This document shows, in pieces, positions 1 through 6,945 of a stretch of DNA of 12,379 nucleotides (positions are counted from its first letter, which is position 1; every line of letters starts with the position of its first letter). The position numbers were made by a program, and so were the translations under genes. This DNA is from Caldifarciminota bacterium (lineage in GTDB: Bacteria > Hydrothermota > E44-bin80): assembly GCA_023127905.1 (NCBI GenBank), contig JAGMEZ010000177.1, forward strand, positions 1-12,379, in the 5' to 3' direction. Below the pieces are notes generated by a model. The model was not told the DNA's origin. It saw only the letters and a list, made by a program, of their open reading frames with translations, and made no database searches.

Positions 1-4
1 TATT

Positions 5-10
5 TGTCAA
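5..10 (-). promoter_or_regulatory. Possible -35 box of a gene beyond the left edge
   Basis: Read on the minus strand the last bases contain TTGACA, a perfect sigma70 -35 hexamer, about 42 bases beyond the thpR stop codon. The matching -10 box would lie outside the window, so this is only half a promoter. If real, it would start a new transcript leftwards, separate from the thpR block. In several bacterial groups recA follows cinA/thpR, so recA is a reasonable guess for the neighbour, but nothing here shows it. Confidence 0.25.
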
Positions 11-51
11 GTAAAAAATGAAAAATAGTTTAAAAAAGTTTATGGGAACAC

Positions 52-615
52 CTACTCATCATTTAGTTGTAGTGGGAATTTTACGAGGGGGGTGTAAACG
101 GCTCCTTCAGGTTTTAAAACGCTCTTGAAAAGGGTTATTTCCTTAACAGTAAATTCTTCTGTATTTATTGTGATTGATTCAATTCCACGTTGCAGTGCAC
201 CCAGGTTGTAGACGGATTTTATCCTTCCAAATGTTATATGGGGCTTAAAATTTCTATCATCGAGTTTTAGGAAATCAAGTGCGTTTCTTAAATCATTAGA
301 AACATTGACAAGTGGTTCTTTTGATTGAGGGGTTACGCCGACCCAGAGTATACGAGGTCTTCTTAAATTAGGAAAAACTCCGCTACTTTGGAAAGCCATG
401 TTGAAAACCTTGTGTTTTTTTGAAACTTGCCGCATTTTCTCTTTTACCTGTTCTGTAATATCCTCAGCAATTTCACCAAGAAAGATCAGCGTAAGATGAA
501 TATTCTCTTTTTTCACCCAGCGTATTTTTGCGAAATCGGGTGAAACATTCTCCTTTAATGAAAAAACTTCTTCCTGAATGTTCTCCGGAACCTCAACAGC
601 AATGAATGACCGCAT
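52..615 (-). CDS. thpR: RNA 2',3'-cyclic phosphodiesterase (2H family, ThpR/LigT)
   Basis: The 187-aa protein is a full-length member of the 2H phosphoesterase family, which opens 2',3'-cyclic phosphates at RNA ends (historically '2'-5' RNA ligase', LigT). Both signature HxT motifs are visible: H40-L-T-L followed by IFLGE, and H126-I-T-F followed by GR. These histidines form the active site in the family. The N-terminus MRSFIAVEVP is typical (R-x-F-I-A-x-x-x-P). The ATG at 615 is preceded by AAGGGG about five bases upstream, next to an AGGAG that touches the start codon, so the start is well supported. The gene is the last of the minus-strand block. A 23S-IVS-type cassette separates it from cinA, which is usually its direct neighbour. 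No terminator is evident in the 51 bases downstream. Family assignment is firm; the physiological RNA substrate is not known from sequence. Confidence 0.93.
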   Translation of the reverse strand: MRSFIAVEVPENIQEEVFSLKENVSPDFAKIRWVKKENIHLTLIFLGEIAEDITEQVKEKMRQVSKKHKVFNMAFQSSGVFPNLRRPRILWVGVTPQSKEPLVNVSNDLRNALDFLKLDDRNFKPHITFGRIKSVYNLGALQRGIESITINTEEFTVKEITLFKSVLKPEGAVYTPLVKFPLQLNDE

Positions 616-662
616 CTCCTCCCCTTATTTGTAATTATTATTCCTTATCTTCCCCAGTAGGC

Positions 663-683
663 AGTAGGTAGTAAGGAGTAAGG
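663..683 (+). repeat. Left inverted repeat of the S23 cassette
   Basis: This 21-base sequence, preceded by another partial copy (cagtaggcag), matches the reverse complement of 1111-1131 at 19 of 21 positions. It ends only a few bases beyond the stop codon of the S23 gene. The repeat is built from GTAGTA/GTAAGGA-like sub-units. Confidence 0.75.
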
Positions 684-689
684 AGCAAA

Positions 690-1100
690 TCAGGAACAGA
701 ATTTCTCGGGTTGGTTAATCATGCTGTACAGCATTTTACTCACTTCCTCGTATTTATTAAAGAAGTAATGATGTTTTTCTTTCTCCAAATAACCAGCATC
801 AAAGGACATATCAAGCCAAACTTCTGTTTCTCCTTCTTCACTATAGCTATCAATAAGTTTACTGATAAATGCTTTTTCATATCTTCTTTTCTTCCATGCT
901 TCAGCAATATTGGTTACTACTGAACGTGATGAACGTCTAATCTGATCTGTCAAAGAAAACCTTTCTTCAATTGGAAATTGTTTCGTTACTTCAAAAATTT
1001 CCATTGCTAATTTATAAGCAAGCTGATACACCTTTAAATCCCTATATCCTCTGTATTTATGTTTTTTTACCATTCTTGATTCTGTGTATTCCTTTATCAT
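690..1100 (-). CDS. Four-helix-bundle protein, S23 / 23S rRNA IVS family
   Basis: The 136-aa protein shows the S23 family pattern: YRDLKVYQLAYKLAMEI near the start (about residues 18-34), then QFPIEERFSLTDQIRRSSRSV and NIAEAW (about 41-68), and a charged helical C-terminal half. The family forms small four-helix bundles that assemble into pentamers; its molecular function is not established. It is best known from ORFs inside intervening sequences of 23S rRNA. The start is uncertain. ATG at 1100 lies directly against the flanking repeat with only a weak GGTAG upstream, while the internal ATG at 1073 would give a protein starting MVKKHKYRGY, closer to typical family members. The gene is flanked by inverted repeats and interrupts the usual cinA-thpR pair, suggesting it came in as a cassette. 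The reading frame is intact. Confidence 0.88.
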   Translation of the reverse strand: MIKEYTESRMVKKHKYRGYRDLKVYQLAYKLAMEIFEVTKQFPIEERFSLTDQIRRSSRSVVTNIAEAWKKRRYEKAFISKLIDSYSEEGETEVWLDMSFDAGYLEKEKHHYFFNKYEEVSKMLYSMINQPEKFCS

Positions 1101-1110
1101 TCTACCTACT

Positions 1111-1131
1111 ACTTACTCCATACTACCTACT
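1111..1131 (-). repeat. Right inverted repeat of the S23 cassette
   Basis: On the minus strand this reads agtaggtagtatggagtaagt, matching 663-683 with two mismatches. It lies just upstream of the S23 start codon and 23 bases downstream of the cinA stop codon. Pairing of the two copies in RNA would enclose the whole S23 ORF in a long stem-loop. Confidence 0.75.
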
Positions 1132-1153
1132 ATGCAAACTCAATTTTACTGCT

Positions 1154-2383
1154 TTATATGCCCAGTAGTCTTCGTCGGAGCAAGTCAAGGGCAGCTTGAG
1201 CAGCTTGTTCTCGTATAATATCTCTTGTCCCGGTGAAGTGATAATCCTTTGAATATGTTTCCTTTGCATCTGAAATGCCAATGTAAACAAGGCCAACTGG
1301 TTTATTTTCTGTCTCTCCGCCTGGTCCTGCTATTCCAGTTGTAGAAACTCCGTAATCTGAATTCATGAGATTTCTCACTCCCTCTGCCATTGCTTTAGCA
1401 ACTTCGCTACTCACTGCTCCTTTTAACTTTAAGATTTTCTGTTTAATCTTAAGGATTTTTATCTTAACATCATTAGAATATGAAACAACACCACCAAGAA
1501 AGTAAACTGAGCTTCCTGGTACATCCGTTATTCTTTTCATAAAAAGACCGGCTGTACAGGATTCTGCAACTGAAAGAGTTTTCCTTCTCATTGAAAGAAG
1601 GATTCCTATGACCCTTTCGAGGGTTTCATTGTCACTTCCATAATAGCAGTCGTCAATTTTGTCGGTTATAGAGCCAGAAATTTTTGAAAGTTCATCACGC
1701 GCATTTTCCATAGTATCAGATTCAACAGTAACTCGAATATCAACGCCGGTAAAAAGAGGAAGAAAAGCAATATCTTCTGTTTTTCTTATATTTTTCAATC
1801 GTTCATATAACTCTGATTCAGTTATTCCTGTTGTATGAATGGTTTGTGAAAGGATTACTTTTCCAATTACCTTTTTCTTAAGGTATGGTTGAACTGACTC
1901 GTTAAAAATTACTTTCATCTCGGTCGGAACGCCGGGAAGGAGGATAATGGTGCCGTATTCTTCCTCAAAAAGAAGTCCTGGAGCAGTTCCAACAGGATTA
2001 TCAAGAATTGTTGCTCCCTGGGGGACTAAAGCTTGAGAGGTATTAACCTGCGGCATAACAATACCCTTTTTAGCAAAATGAGCTTTTACGTTGAGAAGAA
2101 CTTTATCGTTAAGAATGAGACTTCTTTTGAGAAAACCAGAAATTGATTTTTTTGTAACATCGTCATGTGTTGGACCAAGACCTCCCGTAAGGATGACAAT
2201 ATCTGCTCTATCAAAAGCTTCTCTAATAGATTTAACTATTTCGTCATTTTTATCTGGTATAACAGTTTTTTTCAATACCTCAATACCAAGTTTAAGAAGT
2301 TCGGAAGATAAAAAAGAGGAGTTTGTATCTGTGATATATCCAAAAAGCACTTCATTGCCTATTATAATAATTTCAGCCTTCAA
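1154..2383 (-). CDS. cinA: CinA: nicotinamide-nucleotide amidase / ADP-ribose pyrophosphatase
   Basis: The 409-aa protein has the two-domain CinA layout. The N-terminal MoCF/COG1058 domain (about 1-170) has IIIIGNEVLFGYITDTN at the start, the signature TGGLGPTHDD at 66-75 and LLPGVPTEM at 148-156. The C-terminal PncC-type domain (about 255-405) has SVAESCTAGL at 271-280, the paired GGVVSYSNDVK and GAVSSEVA segments, and TTGIAGPGG at 348-356. In studied CinA proteins the C-terminal domain deamidates NMN to nicotinate mononucleotide in NAD recycling, and the N-terminal domain hydrolyses ADP-ribose; the protein is cytosolic. The start is TTG at 2383, which fits the family N-terminus and has AAGGAAAGG about 8 bases upstream. 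It lies 50 bases downstream of pgpA in the same direction, so co-transcription is likely. A link to competence is historical and is not implied here. Confidence 0.95.
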   Translation of the reverse strand: MKAEIIIIGNEVLFGYITDTNSSFLSSELLKLGIEVLKKTVIPDKNDEIVKSIREAFDRADIVILTGGLGPTHDDVTKKSISGFLKRSLILNDKVLLNVKAHFAKKGIVMPQVNTSQALVPQGATILDNPVGTAPGLLFEEEYGTIILLPGVPTEMKVIFNESVQPYLKKKVIGKVILSQTIHTTGITESELYERLKNIRKTEDIAFLPLFTGVDIRVTVESDTMENARDELSKISGSITDKIDDCYYGSDNETLERVIGILLSMRRKTLSVAESCTAGLFMKRITDVPGSSVYFLGGVVSYSNDVKIKILKIKQKILKLKGAVSSEVAKAMAEGVRNLMNSDYGVSTTGIAGPGGETENKPVGLVYIGISDAKETYSKDYHFTGTRDIIREQAAQAALDLLRRRLLGI

Positions 2384-2433
2384 TTGAGTTTCCTTTCCTT
2401 AAAACATAGAATTAGGTTTGTCACCGACTATTC

Positions 2434-2931
2434 TTAAATTCCTATGAAACGATTAGTGCTGAAGATTATTATCCAGAGAAGTATGCTCGAATACATTCCG
2501 GCAATAACATCATCCATTACGACACCCCATCCTCTTTCTGACATTTGAGACACGTTTATTGGATATGGTTTTACGATATCAAAAAACCTGAACAGAAAAA
2601 ATCCAATGATAAAAAAGATAATATTTTGTGGGATGCAAAAAAGAGTAATAAGCATTCCAACAGCTTCATCAATCACAATTTTTCTGCTGTCTTCTTCCCA
2701 AAAGTTTTCTAACCTCGATGAAACCCAAACACTACAGGGAAAAAGGATAATTATTGATACAAAATGTAAAAATGTTGATTTAAATAGAAACCATACAATT
2801 AAACATACAACAATTGAGGCTGCAGTTGCTGGTGCAGCAGGAAAATAACCGATTCCAAAAAGAGTTCCTATTATTGTGTAGAAAATAGGCGCCTTTTTTT
2901 CTTCTTTCGAAATAATCTTCGCCTTTTTCAC
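2434..2931 (-). CDS. pgpA: Phosphatidylglycerophosphatase A
   Basis: This 165-aa membrane protein removes phosphate from phosphatidylglycerol-phosphate, the last step of phosphatidylglycerol synthesis, at the inner membrane. Family motifs are clear: GIGYFPAAPATAAS (26-39, the G-x-x-P-x-A-P segment), IDEAVGMLIT (87-96), FRFFDIVKPYPI (114-125) and GWGVVMDDVIAG (134-145). The acidic residues D88-E89 and D140-D141 are the expected metal-dependent active-site elements. About four hydrophobic segments alternate with these motifs. The start codon is GTG, which overlaps the stop of the upstream CheW-like gene as GTGA, so translation is probably coupled. No strong Shine-Dalgarno precedes it beyond a purine-rich stretch. 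The placement with cinA and thpR is a recurring arrangement; being coupled to a CheW-like gene is unusual. Confidence 0.93.
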   Translation of the reverse strand: MKKAKIISKEEKKAPIFYTIIGTLFGIGYFPAAPATAASIVVCLIVWFLFKSTFLHFVSIIILFPCSVWVSSRLENFWEEDSRKIVIDEAVGMLITLFCIPQNIIFFIIGFFLFRFFDIVKPYPINVSQMSERGWGVVMDDVIAGMYSSILLWIIIFSTNRFIGI

Positions 2932-3371
2932 CGTTTCTTCTGTTCTTCCTTTTCCCTTTTCTTTCTTGTGTTCCCCAATAGTTTATTAGTGTCAACGACC
3001 ACAACCGGTAATTCGTTGAATAGTATTACACCTCTTAAATAGTCATATATAGTTAAATTCTGCAGCCCATCAGCTATTTCTTGGTTCATTTCAGATTCAA
3101 CCTGAATAATACCTTCAATTTTTGAGACGGAGGTGGAGAATATTTCTCTTTCTGAGTTAAGAATAAGGATGAAATTCCCATTGGCATTGTCGCAGTTAAA
3201 ATGACGAAAAATGTTAACGAAAGGAATTTTTTTATTGTTGAATTTAATAGTGTCGTTCTTTATAGAAATGTTCGAATGTTTCAGATTAATTATTTGTTTG
3301 GTAAACCTTATTTCGAAACCAATGTAATAGCCACAAAACGTACAGATAAGGATTTTATTTCTATCATTCAT
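2928..3371 (-). CDS. Degenerate CheW-like protein
   Basis: The 147-aa protein can be laid over the CheW fold. An opening beta pair, CTFCGYYIGFEIRFTKQIINL (10-30), replaces the usual F.l.g..yalpi..v.ei. KKIPFVNIFRHF (47-58) matches LPVISLFNRF of the neighbouring CheW. FILILNSEREIFSTSVSKIEG (67-87) matches the ILI...GklyGilideLkGv region, and YLRGVILFNELPVVVVDTNKLL (111-132) matches the final repeat. The NLRG receptor-binding motif is lost (FNNK in its place), and about 20 residues before it are missing. The C-terminus is a very basic tail rich in K, R and E. In CheW this fold bridges receptors and CheA; here that role is uncertain because key positions differ. It follows the receptor gene by 75 bases and overlaps pgpA by four. 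ATG at 3371 has no clear Shine-Dalgarno. Alternative: a diverged adaptor with a different partner. Confidence 0.65.
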   Translation of the reverse strand: MNDRNKILICTFCGYYIGFEIRFTKQIINLKHSNISIKNDTIKFNNKKIPFVNIFRHFNCDNANGNFILILNSEREIFSTSVSKIEGIIQVESEMNQEIADGLQNLTIYDYLRGVILFNELPVVVVDTNKLLGNTRKKREKEEQKKR

Positions 3372-3378
3372 TATTATT

Positions 3379-3393
3379 AAACCAAGTTGGTTT
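3379..3393. repeat. Short perfect inverted repeat upstream of the CheW-like gene
   Basis: AAACCAA-G-TTGGTTT is a perfect 7-bp inverted repeat with one central base, 7 bases upstream of the start codon at 3371. As RNA it could fold only weakly because the loop is too short, so a protein-binding site or a chance palindrome are both possible. It occupies the place where a ribosome-binding site would be expected. Confidence 0.3.
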
Positions 3394-3446
3394 ATTCCTT
3401 AGTTCTCTGCTTAGTAGTGTTAAATACCAATTAGAAGAGTATTATG

Positions 3447-5213
3447 TCATCGTTCTGTCTCTGGAATGGTTTTTTGAGAAACCTTAAATAGGGAAATGCT
3501 TTCTAACAGAGACTTCACCTTATTAGCAAGTGTTTGAATACTTGCACTCATCTCTTCTGTTGAAGCTGTCTGTTCCTCAATGGATGCAGAGACCTCCTGG
3601 GAACTTGCTGCGGTGTCTGATGCAATAGAGGCAATTTTCTCAACAGAAGCAACAAGTTGTTTGGTGCTTTCGTTTTGCTCTTCTGTTGATTCGCTAACCT
3701 GATTTATCATTGTGGTTACAAGTGTTACTGTCTTTGAAATTTGTTCGAAATCCTTTTCTGATTTATCAATAAAAACCTTTCCTTCTTCAGTTTTTGTTGC
3801 TCCCTCTTCTATTGCGCTTACTACTTCTTTAATTCCTTCACGGGTGCTGTTTATCAATTGAGAAACAGTTTCAACTGAGTTCGCAGAATCTATTGCGAGT
3901 TTTCTGATTTCTTCAGCGACGACTGCAAATCCTCTGCCGTACTCTCCAACTCTTGCTGCTTCGATTGCTGCATTTAAGGCAAGAATATTAGTCTGTTCAG
4001 AAATGTCATTAATAAGGTTTAGAATCACTTCTGTTTTTGTGTAATCCTCTTCAAGTTTTCTCCCTGTAACGGATGACTTTTTTGAACTTTCATAAATTTT
4101 AGATATTTTCTCAAGTGTGGAAATGGAGGCTTCCATTCCTGTAGATGCAGCAGAATTCGCTTTCCTTGCAGATGTAACTGCCATTTTCATCTGAGAGGTA
4201 ATCCCGGAGGTAATAGAAGAGAGTTTTTCAATTTCTTTATAAATTTCATTACTTTTTGTTGATTGTTCTTGCGCTCCATGTGAAACTTCATTTATTGTTG
4301 AGGAGATTTCTTCTATAGAAGCATTGAGCTGTTCGCTTGAAGATGCTATTAATTCTGTTTCTTTAATGATATCCGAAGAGAGTGAAAATATTGAAACGAT
4401 TAAGGAATCGAGTCTCTTTGTAAATTTATTAAATGCTTCATTTGCATTGCTGATTTCGTCAGGAATAATAACGGGCAGCATCATTGTTAGATCAGCTTCT
4501 CCTTCAGCGAGATTAATTGCGCTGATTTTCAACACATTTATCCTTTTTATAATATCATAAACAGAAAGAAACCCGAGTGTGAAGATTGCGATGATGGATA
4601 TTGCAATTGCTCCTATGTTTTTACCCAGGAATATTCCTACAAAAAGAGAAAAAAGAAAAACTAAAGTAAAGGATAATGAAAATCTCAATTTTATTGAGAG
4701 AGTAAATGGTAGATTTTTAACATTTTTAAATGTAAACCCACCTTTAGAGAGGTCAATTAGAAGTGGATGTAGAAAGAGATTTCCGAGGAGAAAGCTTATT
4801 AAGGAGAAGAAGAGACATACGATAGTTGTTAAAATTAGAACGAGCAAGAGAGACCAATTAAAAACTAACTGAAAAGAAGAATAAATTACAATAACCAGAC
4901 CAACAAGGAAAAGATTAAACATAATGTGATAGGATGAAATGTAAGGCTTTTTAATCAGATAAAGCCACTTTTTTTCGTTATCTGTATCCTCTGTTTCATC
5001 AGCTGAATATTTAGAAGAGAGGAATAGGTGAGTTAGAAAATGGATAATCGAAAGAACTATTCCAACTGAAAAGGCAAGCGTGAAGAATTTTGAAATTTCT
5101 TGCACCGAGAACACTAATACTGAATCTGTAAAAAACAATATCATTTGAATTCCGAAAATAAGTGATATTAAATTTGTTGTCAAAAGGTACCAGAGTATTC
5201 TCCTTTTTTCCAT
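3447..5213 (-). CDS. Methyl-accepting chemotaxis protein with six-helix membrane domain
   Basis: The 588-aa receptor-type protein begins with an all-membrane sensor region of roughly six helices: about 8-28, 40-65, 97-118, 120-147, 177-198 and 200-220. No sizeable periplasmic domain lies between them. A HAMP-like linker follows (about 220-272), then the long coiled-coil signalling domain (about 285-575). The hairpin tip is almost canonical: [18 protein letters not shown] at 404-421, then [19 protein letters not shown] to 440. This tip contacts CheW and CheA in known arrays. Repeated E/Q-rich stretches near 297-320 and 535-560 are candidate methylation regions. No CheR-tethering pentapeptide is present at the C-terminus. 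Start ATG 5213 has a strong AGGAGGG Shine-Dalgarno at a good distance. It is flanked by a true CheW upstream and a degenerate one downstream. The architecture suggests it senses a membrane-borne or intracellular cue; the ligand is unknown. Confidence 0.93.
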   Translation of the reverse strand: MEKRRILWYLLTTNLISLIFGIQMILFFTDSVLVFSVQEISKFFTLAFSVGIVLSIIHFLTHLFLSSKYSADETEDTDNEKKWLYLIKKPYISSYHIMFNLFLVGLVIVIYSSFQLVFNWSLLLVLILTTIVCLFFSLISFLLGNLFLHPLLIDLSKGGFTFKNVKNLPFTLSIKLRFSLSFTLVFLFSLFVGIFLGKNIGAIAISIIAIFTLGFLSVYDIIKRINVLKISAINLAEGEADLTMMLPVIIPDEISNANEAFNKFTKRLDSLIVSIFSLSSDIIKETELIASSSEQLNASIEEISSTINEVSHGAQEQSTKSNEIYKEIEKLSSITSGITSQMKMAVTSARKANSAASTGMEASISTLEKISKIYESSKKSSVTGRKLEEDYTKTEVILNLINDISEQTNILALNAAIEAARVGEYGRGFAVVAEEIRKLAIDSANSVETVSQLINSTREGIKEVVSAIEEGATKTEEGKVFIDKSEKDFEQISKTVTLVTTMINQVSESTEEQNESTKQLVASVEKIASIASDTAASSQEVSASIEEQTASTEEMSASIQTLANKVKSLLESISLFKVSQKTIPETER

Positions 5214-5288
5214 AATCCCTCCTCTTATATAATGCTAAATTTGATTACATATTGTTTTTGATTAGAATCATTGACTTCATAGGGTATC

Positions 5289-5903
5289 TTAACCTAATTT
5301 ATATTTCATAAGTATCTGACCAATATCTACAATGGCAGCTATTTCATTGTCATATTTAAACATACCTTTAAGGTAAGAAAATTCATCATCAAGGAAAGCC
5401 ATTGGAACATCAAAAATAAAGGATGGTTTAATATCCAGTACACCTTTTAATTCGTCGATCAGTATTCCATATAATTTACCATTTCTGCTTGTAATTAGTA
5501 TTGTTTCTGACTCACGCAAAGGTCTTTCTTTGAGATGAAATCTATTAAAAAGAGAGATAACCGGGAGCGACTCTCCCCGGAGCGAAATGACACCTGTAAC
5601 AAAATCTGGCATTCCTGCAATCTTTTCCTTAACGTTTGTTTCAATGATTTCATCTATCATTGAAACATCAATTGCATAAAATTCATTTGATAGTCGGAAA
5701 AGAACAATTTTTTGATATCCTTCCCCCGAATCAATCTTCCTTCTGGAGGGAGGTATCTTCGTCATAACGCTTTTTTCGGTTTTTTTTTCTTCAATATTTT
5801 GCGAAATTACCTTCTTCATCAAAGGTACTTCTTCCCTTTTTGTCTTTTTTGGTTTTTTAGTTTCAATATCGAGCATCTTCTTGAAACTAATTTTTTTCTT
5901 CAC
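5289..5903 (-). CDS. cheW: CheW-family coupling protein with basic N-terminal extension
   Basis: From the GTG at 5903 the protein has 204 residues. The first 60 or so are lysine-rich and of low complexity (KKKISFKKML, KKPKKTKREE), with no known domain. Residues about 63-201 form a complete CheW domain: IVLFRLSNEFYAIDVSMIDEI, then GVISLRGESLPVISLFNRF with the conserved LRG and LPV, then ILITSRNGKLYGILIDELKGV, and YLKGMFKYDNEIAAIVDIGQIL at the end. CheW couples receptors to CheA in the cytoplasm. I chose GTG 5903 over the longer TTG 5915 because GGAG lies six bases before the GTG, while the TTG has no good ribosome site. The gene overlaps the end of the ATPase gene by 17 bases, so the two are probably translated together. 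The basic tail might bind the membrane, nucleic acid or the adjoining ATPase; that is speculation. Confidence 0.9.
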   Translation of the reverse strand: MKKKISFKKMLDIETKKPKKTKREEVPLMKKVISQNIEEKKTEKSVMTKIPPSRRKIDSGEGYQKIVLFRLSNEFYAIDVSMIDEIIETNVKEKIAGMPDFVTGVISLRGESLPVISLFNRFHLKERPLRESETILITSRNGKLYGILIDELKGVLDIKPSFIFDVPMAFLDDEFSYLKGMFKYDNEIAAIVDIGQILMKYKLG

Positions 5904-6714
5904 TGGAATCTCCAATACTCAAATCAGCTGCAACCTCTTTTATTAGTTCATCGTCAATTATCTTTTTCTCAAGGCTGTAAGCAATGAACAATGAATTCTC
6001 GCAAATATTATTTATAATTCTTGGAACACCTTTACTCCATTTATAAATTTCAATAAACGCTTCATTGGTAAAGATTTCAGGTTGATTCGAACCTGCTTGA
6101 ATAAGACGGTGAGTCACGTATTCTTGTGTTTCTTCCTTTGTAATTCCTTCAAGATGGTACCTGACTTGAATCCTTTGATTAAACTGCTTGATTTTTCGTA
6201 TTTTTTTATCAAACTCAGGTTGAGCAAAAAGAACTATCTGTAGGTATTTTTTTTGGGGTTTTTCATAATTTGTGAGTAAGCGTACTTCCTCTATCAATGT
6301 TGGTGTAAGAAGTTGTGCTTCGTCTATAATAAGAATATTCTCTTTGCCTTTATTAATATTCTCTTCCAATATATCTGTTAGTTGAAGGAGATTAGTATAT
6401 CTCGTTCTGTAATTTTTTTTGTCTCCAAATCCGCTCAGGATTGTTTTTAAAAATTGTGTTTGAGAAAATTTCGGATTAATTATAAGTGCTTTACAATATT
6501 TATCATCAGGGAGGGATTCCATTAATCTAACTGAAAGAAATGTCTTCCCACAACCGATCTCTCCGGTAATAAGAGAAATTCCGCCTCTTACTTCTTTAAT
6601 ATGATAAAGCAAACGTGCAAGAGCTTCATTGAATTCATTTGATGGAAAGAGAAATTTAGAATCAGGTGTATTTAAAAATGGTTTTACTTGTAATCCCCAG
6701 AATTCCTCTATCAC
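5887..6714 (-). CDS. ExeA/GspA-type AAA ATPase
   Basis: The 275-aa cytosolic ATPase starts with the family-typical EEFWGLQVKPFLNTPDSKFL (3-22) and SNEFNEALARLLY. The Walker A motif is GEIGCGKT at 51-58, Walker B is ILIIDEAQ at 127-134, and sensor 1 is VLFAQPEF at 161-168. An arginine in FNQRI (181) and a sensor-2 motif GVPRIINNICENSL (229-242) follow. ExeA/GspA ATPases drive assembly of secretin and pilus machinery, and relatives work with transposition and gliding genes. This one lacks the transmembrane and peptidoglycan-binding tail of Aeromonas ExeA, so it is a stand-alone ATPase domain. Start GTG 6714 has GGAGG about seven bases upstream and lies about 27 bases from the predicted transcription start. 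It heads the minus-strand block and overlaps cheW, which suggests it works with the chemosensory proteins. The exact partner cannot be told from sequence. Confidence 0.85.
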   Translation of the reverse strand: MIEEFWGLQVKPFLNTPDSKFLFPSNEFNEALARLLYHIKEVRGGISLITGEIGCGKTFLSVRLMESLPDDKYCKALIINPKFSQTQFLKTILSGFGDKKNYRTRYTNLLQLTDILEENINKGKENILIIDEAQLLTPTLIEEVRLLTNYEKPQKKYLQIVLFAQPEFDKKIRKIKQFNQRIQVRYHLEGITKEETQEYVTHRLIQAGSNQPEIFTNEAFIEIYKWSKGVPRIINNICENSLFIAYSLEKKIIDDELIKEVAADLSIGDSSEEKN

Positions 6715-6747
6715 TATTATCCTCCGTTCCTCAGTTAAGACATTTTT

Positions 6748-6775
6748 ATATTATCATAAAAGAAAAATAAGTCAA
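6748..6775 (-). promoter_or_regulatory. Sigma70-type promoter for the minus-strand block
   Basis: On the minus strand TTGACT (6775-6770) is followed after 16 bases by TAATAT (6753-6748). TG in front of the latter makes an extended -10 (TGATAATAT). Transcription would start near 6741 and give a short leader of about 27 bases before the GTG of the ATPase gene. Confidence 0.75.
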
Positions 6776-6792
6776 GGGAAATCAGAAAGGAC

Positions 6793-6807
6793 TTTATCTA
6801 AGATAAA
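6793..6807. promoter_or_regulatory. Candidate operator palindrome between divergent promoters
   Basis: TTTATCT-A-AGATAAA is a perfect 7-bp inverted repeat with one central base, 18 bases upstream of one -35 box and 49 bases upstream of the other. Position and symmetry fit a dimeric regulator acting on both promoters. The region is very AT-rich, which raises the odds of a chance palindrome. A second 8-bp inverted repeat (6817-6824 with 6834-6841, AATTTTAA/TTAAAATT) lies next to it. Confidence 0.35.
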
Positions 6808-6855
6808 TTTCAATTCAATTTTAAAGGAAAGAATTAAAATTTCAGTCTAAAATTC

Positions 6856-6884
6856 TTGACAGTAATAGGTTTTTATGATATTTT
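6856..6884 (+). promoter_or_regulatory. Sigma70-type promoter for the M50-enolase gene
   Basis: TTGACA (6856-6861), a 17-base spacer and TATTTT (6879-6884) preceded by TG one base upstream form a good extended -10 promoter. Transcription would start near 6891, leaving a leader of about 55 bases to the ATG at 6946. The -35 box contains the TTG at 6856 from which the reading frame is open, so that TTG cannot be the start codon of this transcript. Confidence 0.75.
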
Positions 6885-6933
6885 ACTATTTTATTCAGAT
6901 AAAAATAAGGTCGCGAAAAAAGTTAAAGAAGAA

Positions 6934-6938
6934 AGGAG
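6934..6938 (+). promoter_or_regulatory. Ribosome-binding site that fixes the M50-enolase start
   Basis: AGGAG within gaaaggagaag lies seven bases before ATG 6946. It supports that codon over the upstream in-frame TTG at 6856, which has no such site and falls in the promoter. Confidence 0.85.
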
Positions 6939-6945
6939 AAGAAAT

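Larger units (their letters stand above)
655..1135. mobile_element. S23 (23S-IVS-type) gene cassette with inverted-repeat ends
   Basis: A unit of about 480 bp consists of one S23-family ORF tightly bracketed by imperfect inverted repeats of the type AGTAGGTAGTA(A/T)GGAGTAAG. It sits between cinA and thpR, which are commonly adjacent. Intervening sequences in bacterial 23S rRNA have the same layout: complementary ends that pair into a stem, with an S23 ORF inside. This copy is in a protein operon instead. No transposase and no clear target-site duplication were seen, so mobility is inferred from layout only. Boundaries are approximate, set where the AGTAGG-type repeats fade out. Confidence 0.45.

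Noticed and set aside
711..923. Plus-strand open frames opposite S23, cinA, pgpA and the receptor genes
   Set aside because: They are antisense to well-supported genes, lack ribosome sites and show no family motifs.
5904..5915. TTG at 5915 as start of cheW
   Set aside because: No good Shine-Dalgarno precedes it, while GTG 5903 has GGAG six bases upstream; the difference is four residues, so this is a preference and not proof.
6856..6945. TTG at 6856 as start of the M50-enolase gene
   Set aside because: The TTG is part of a TTGACA -35 box with a good extended -10 17 bases on; ATG 6946 has a proper ribosome site.
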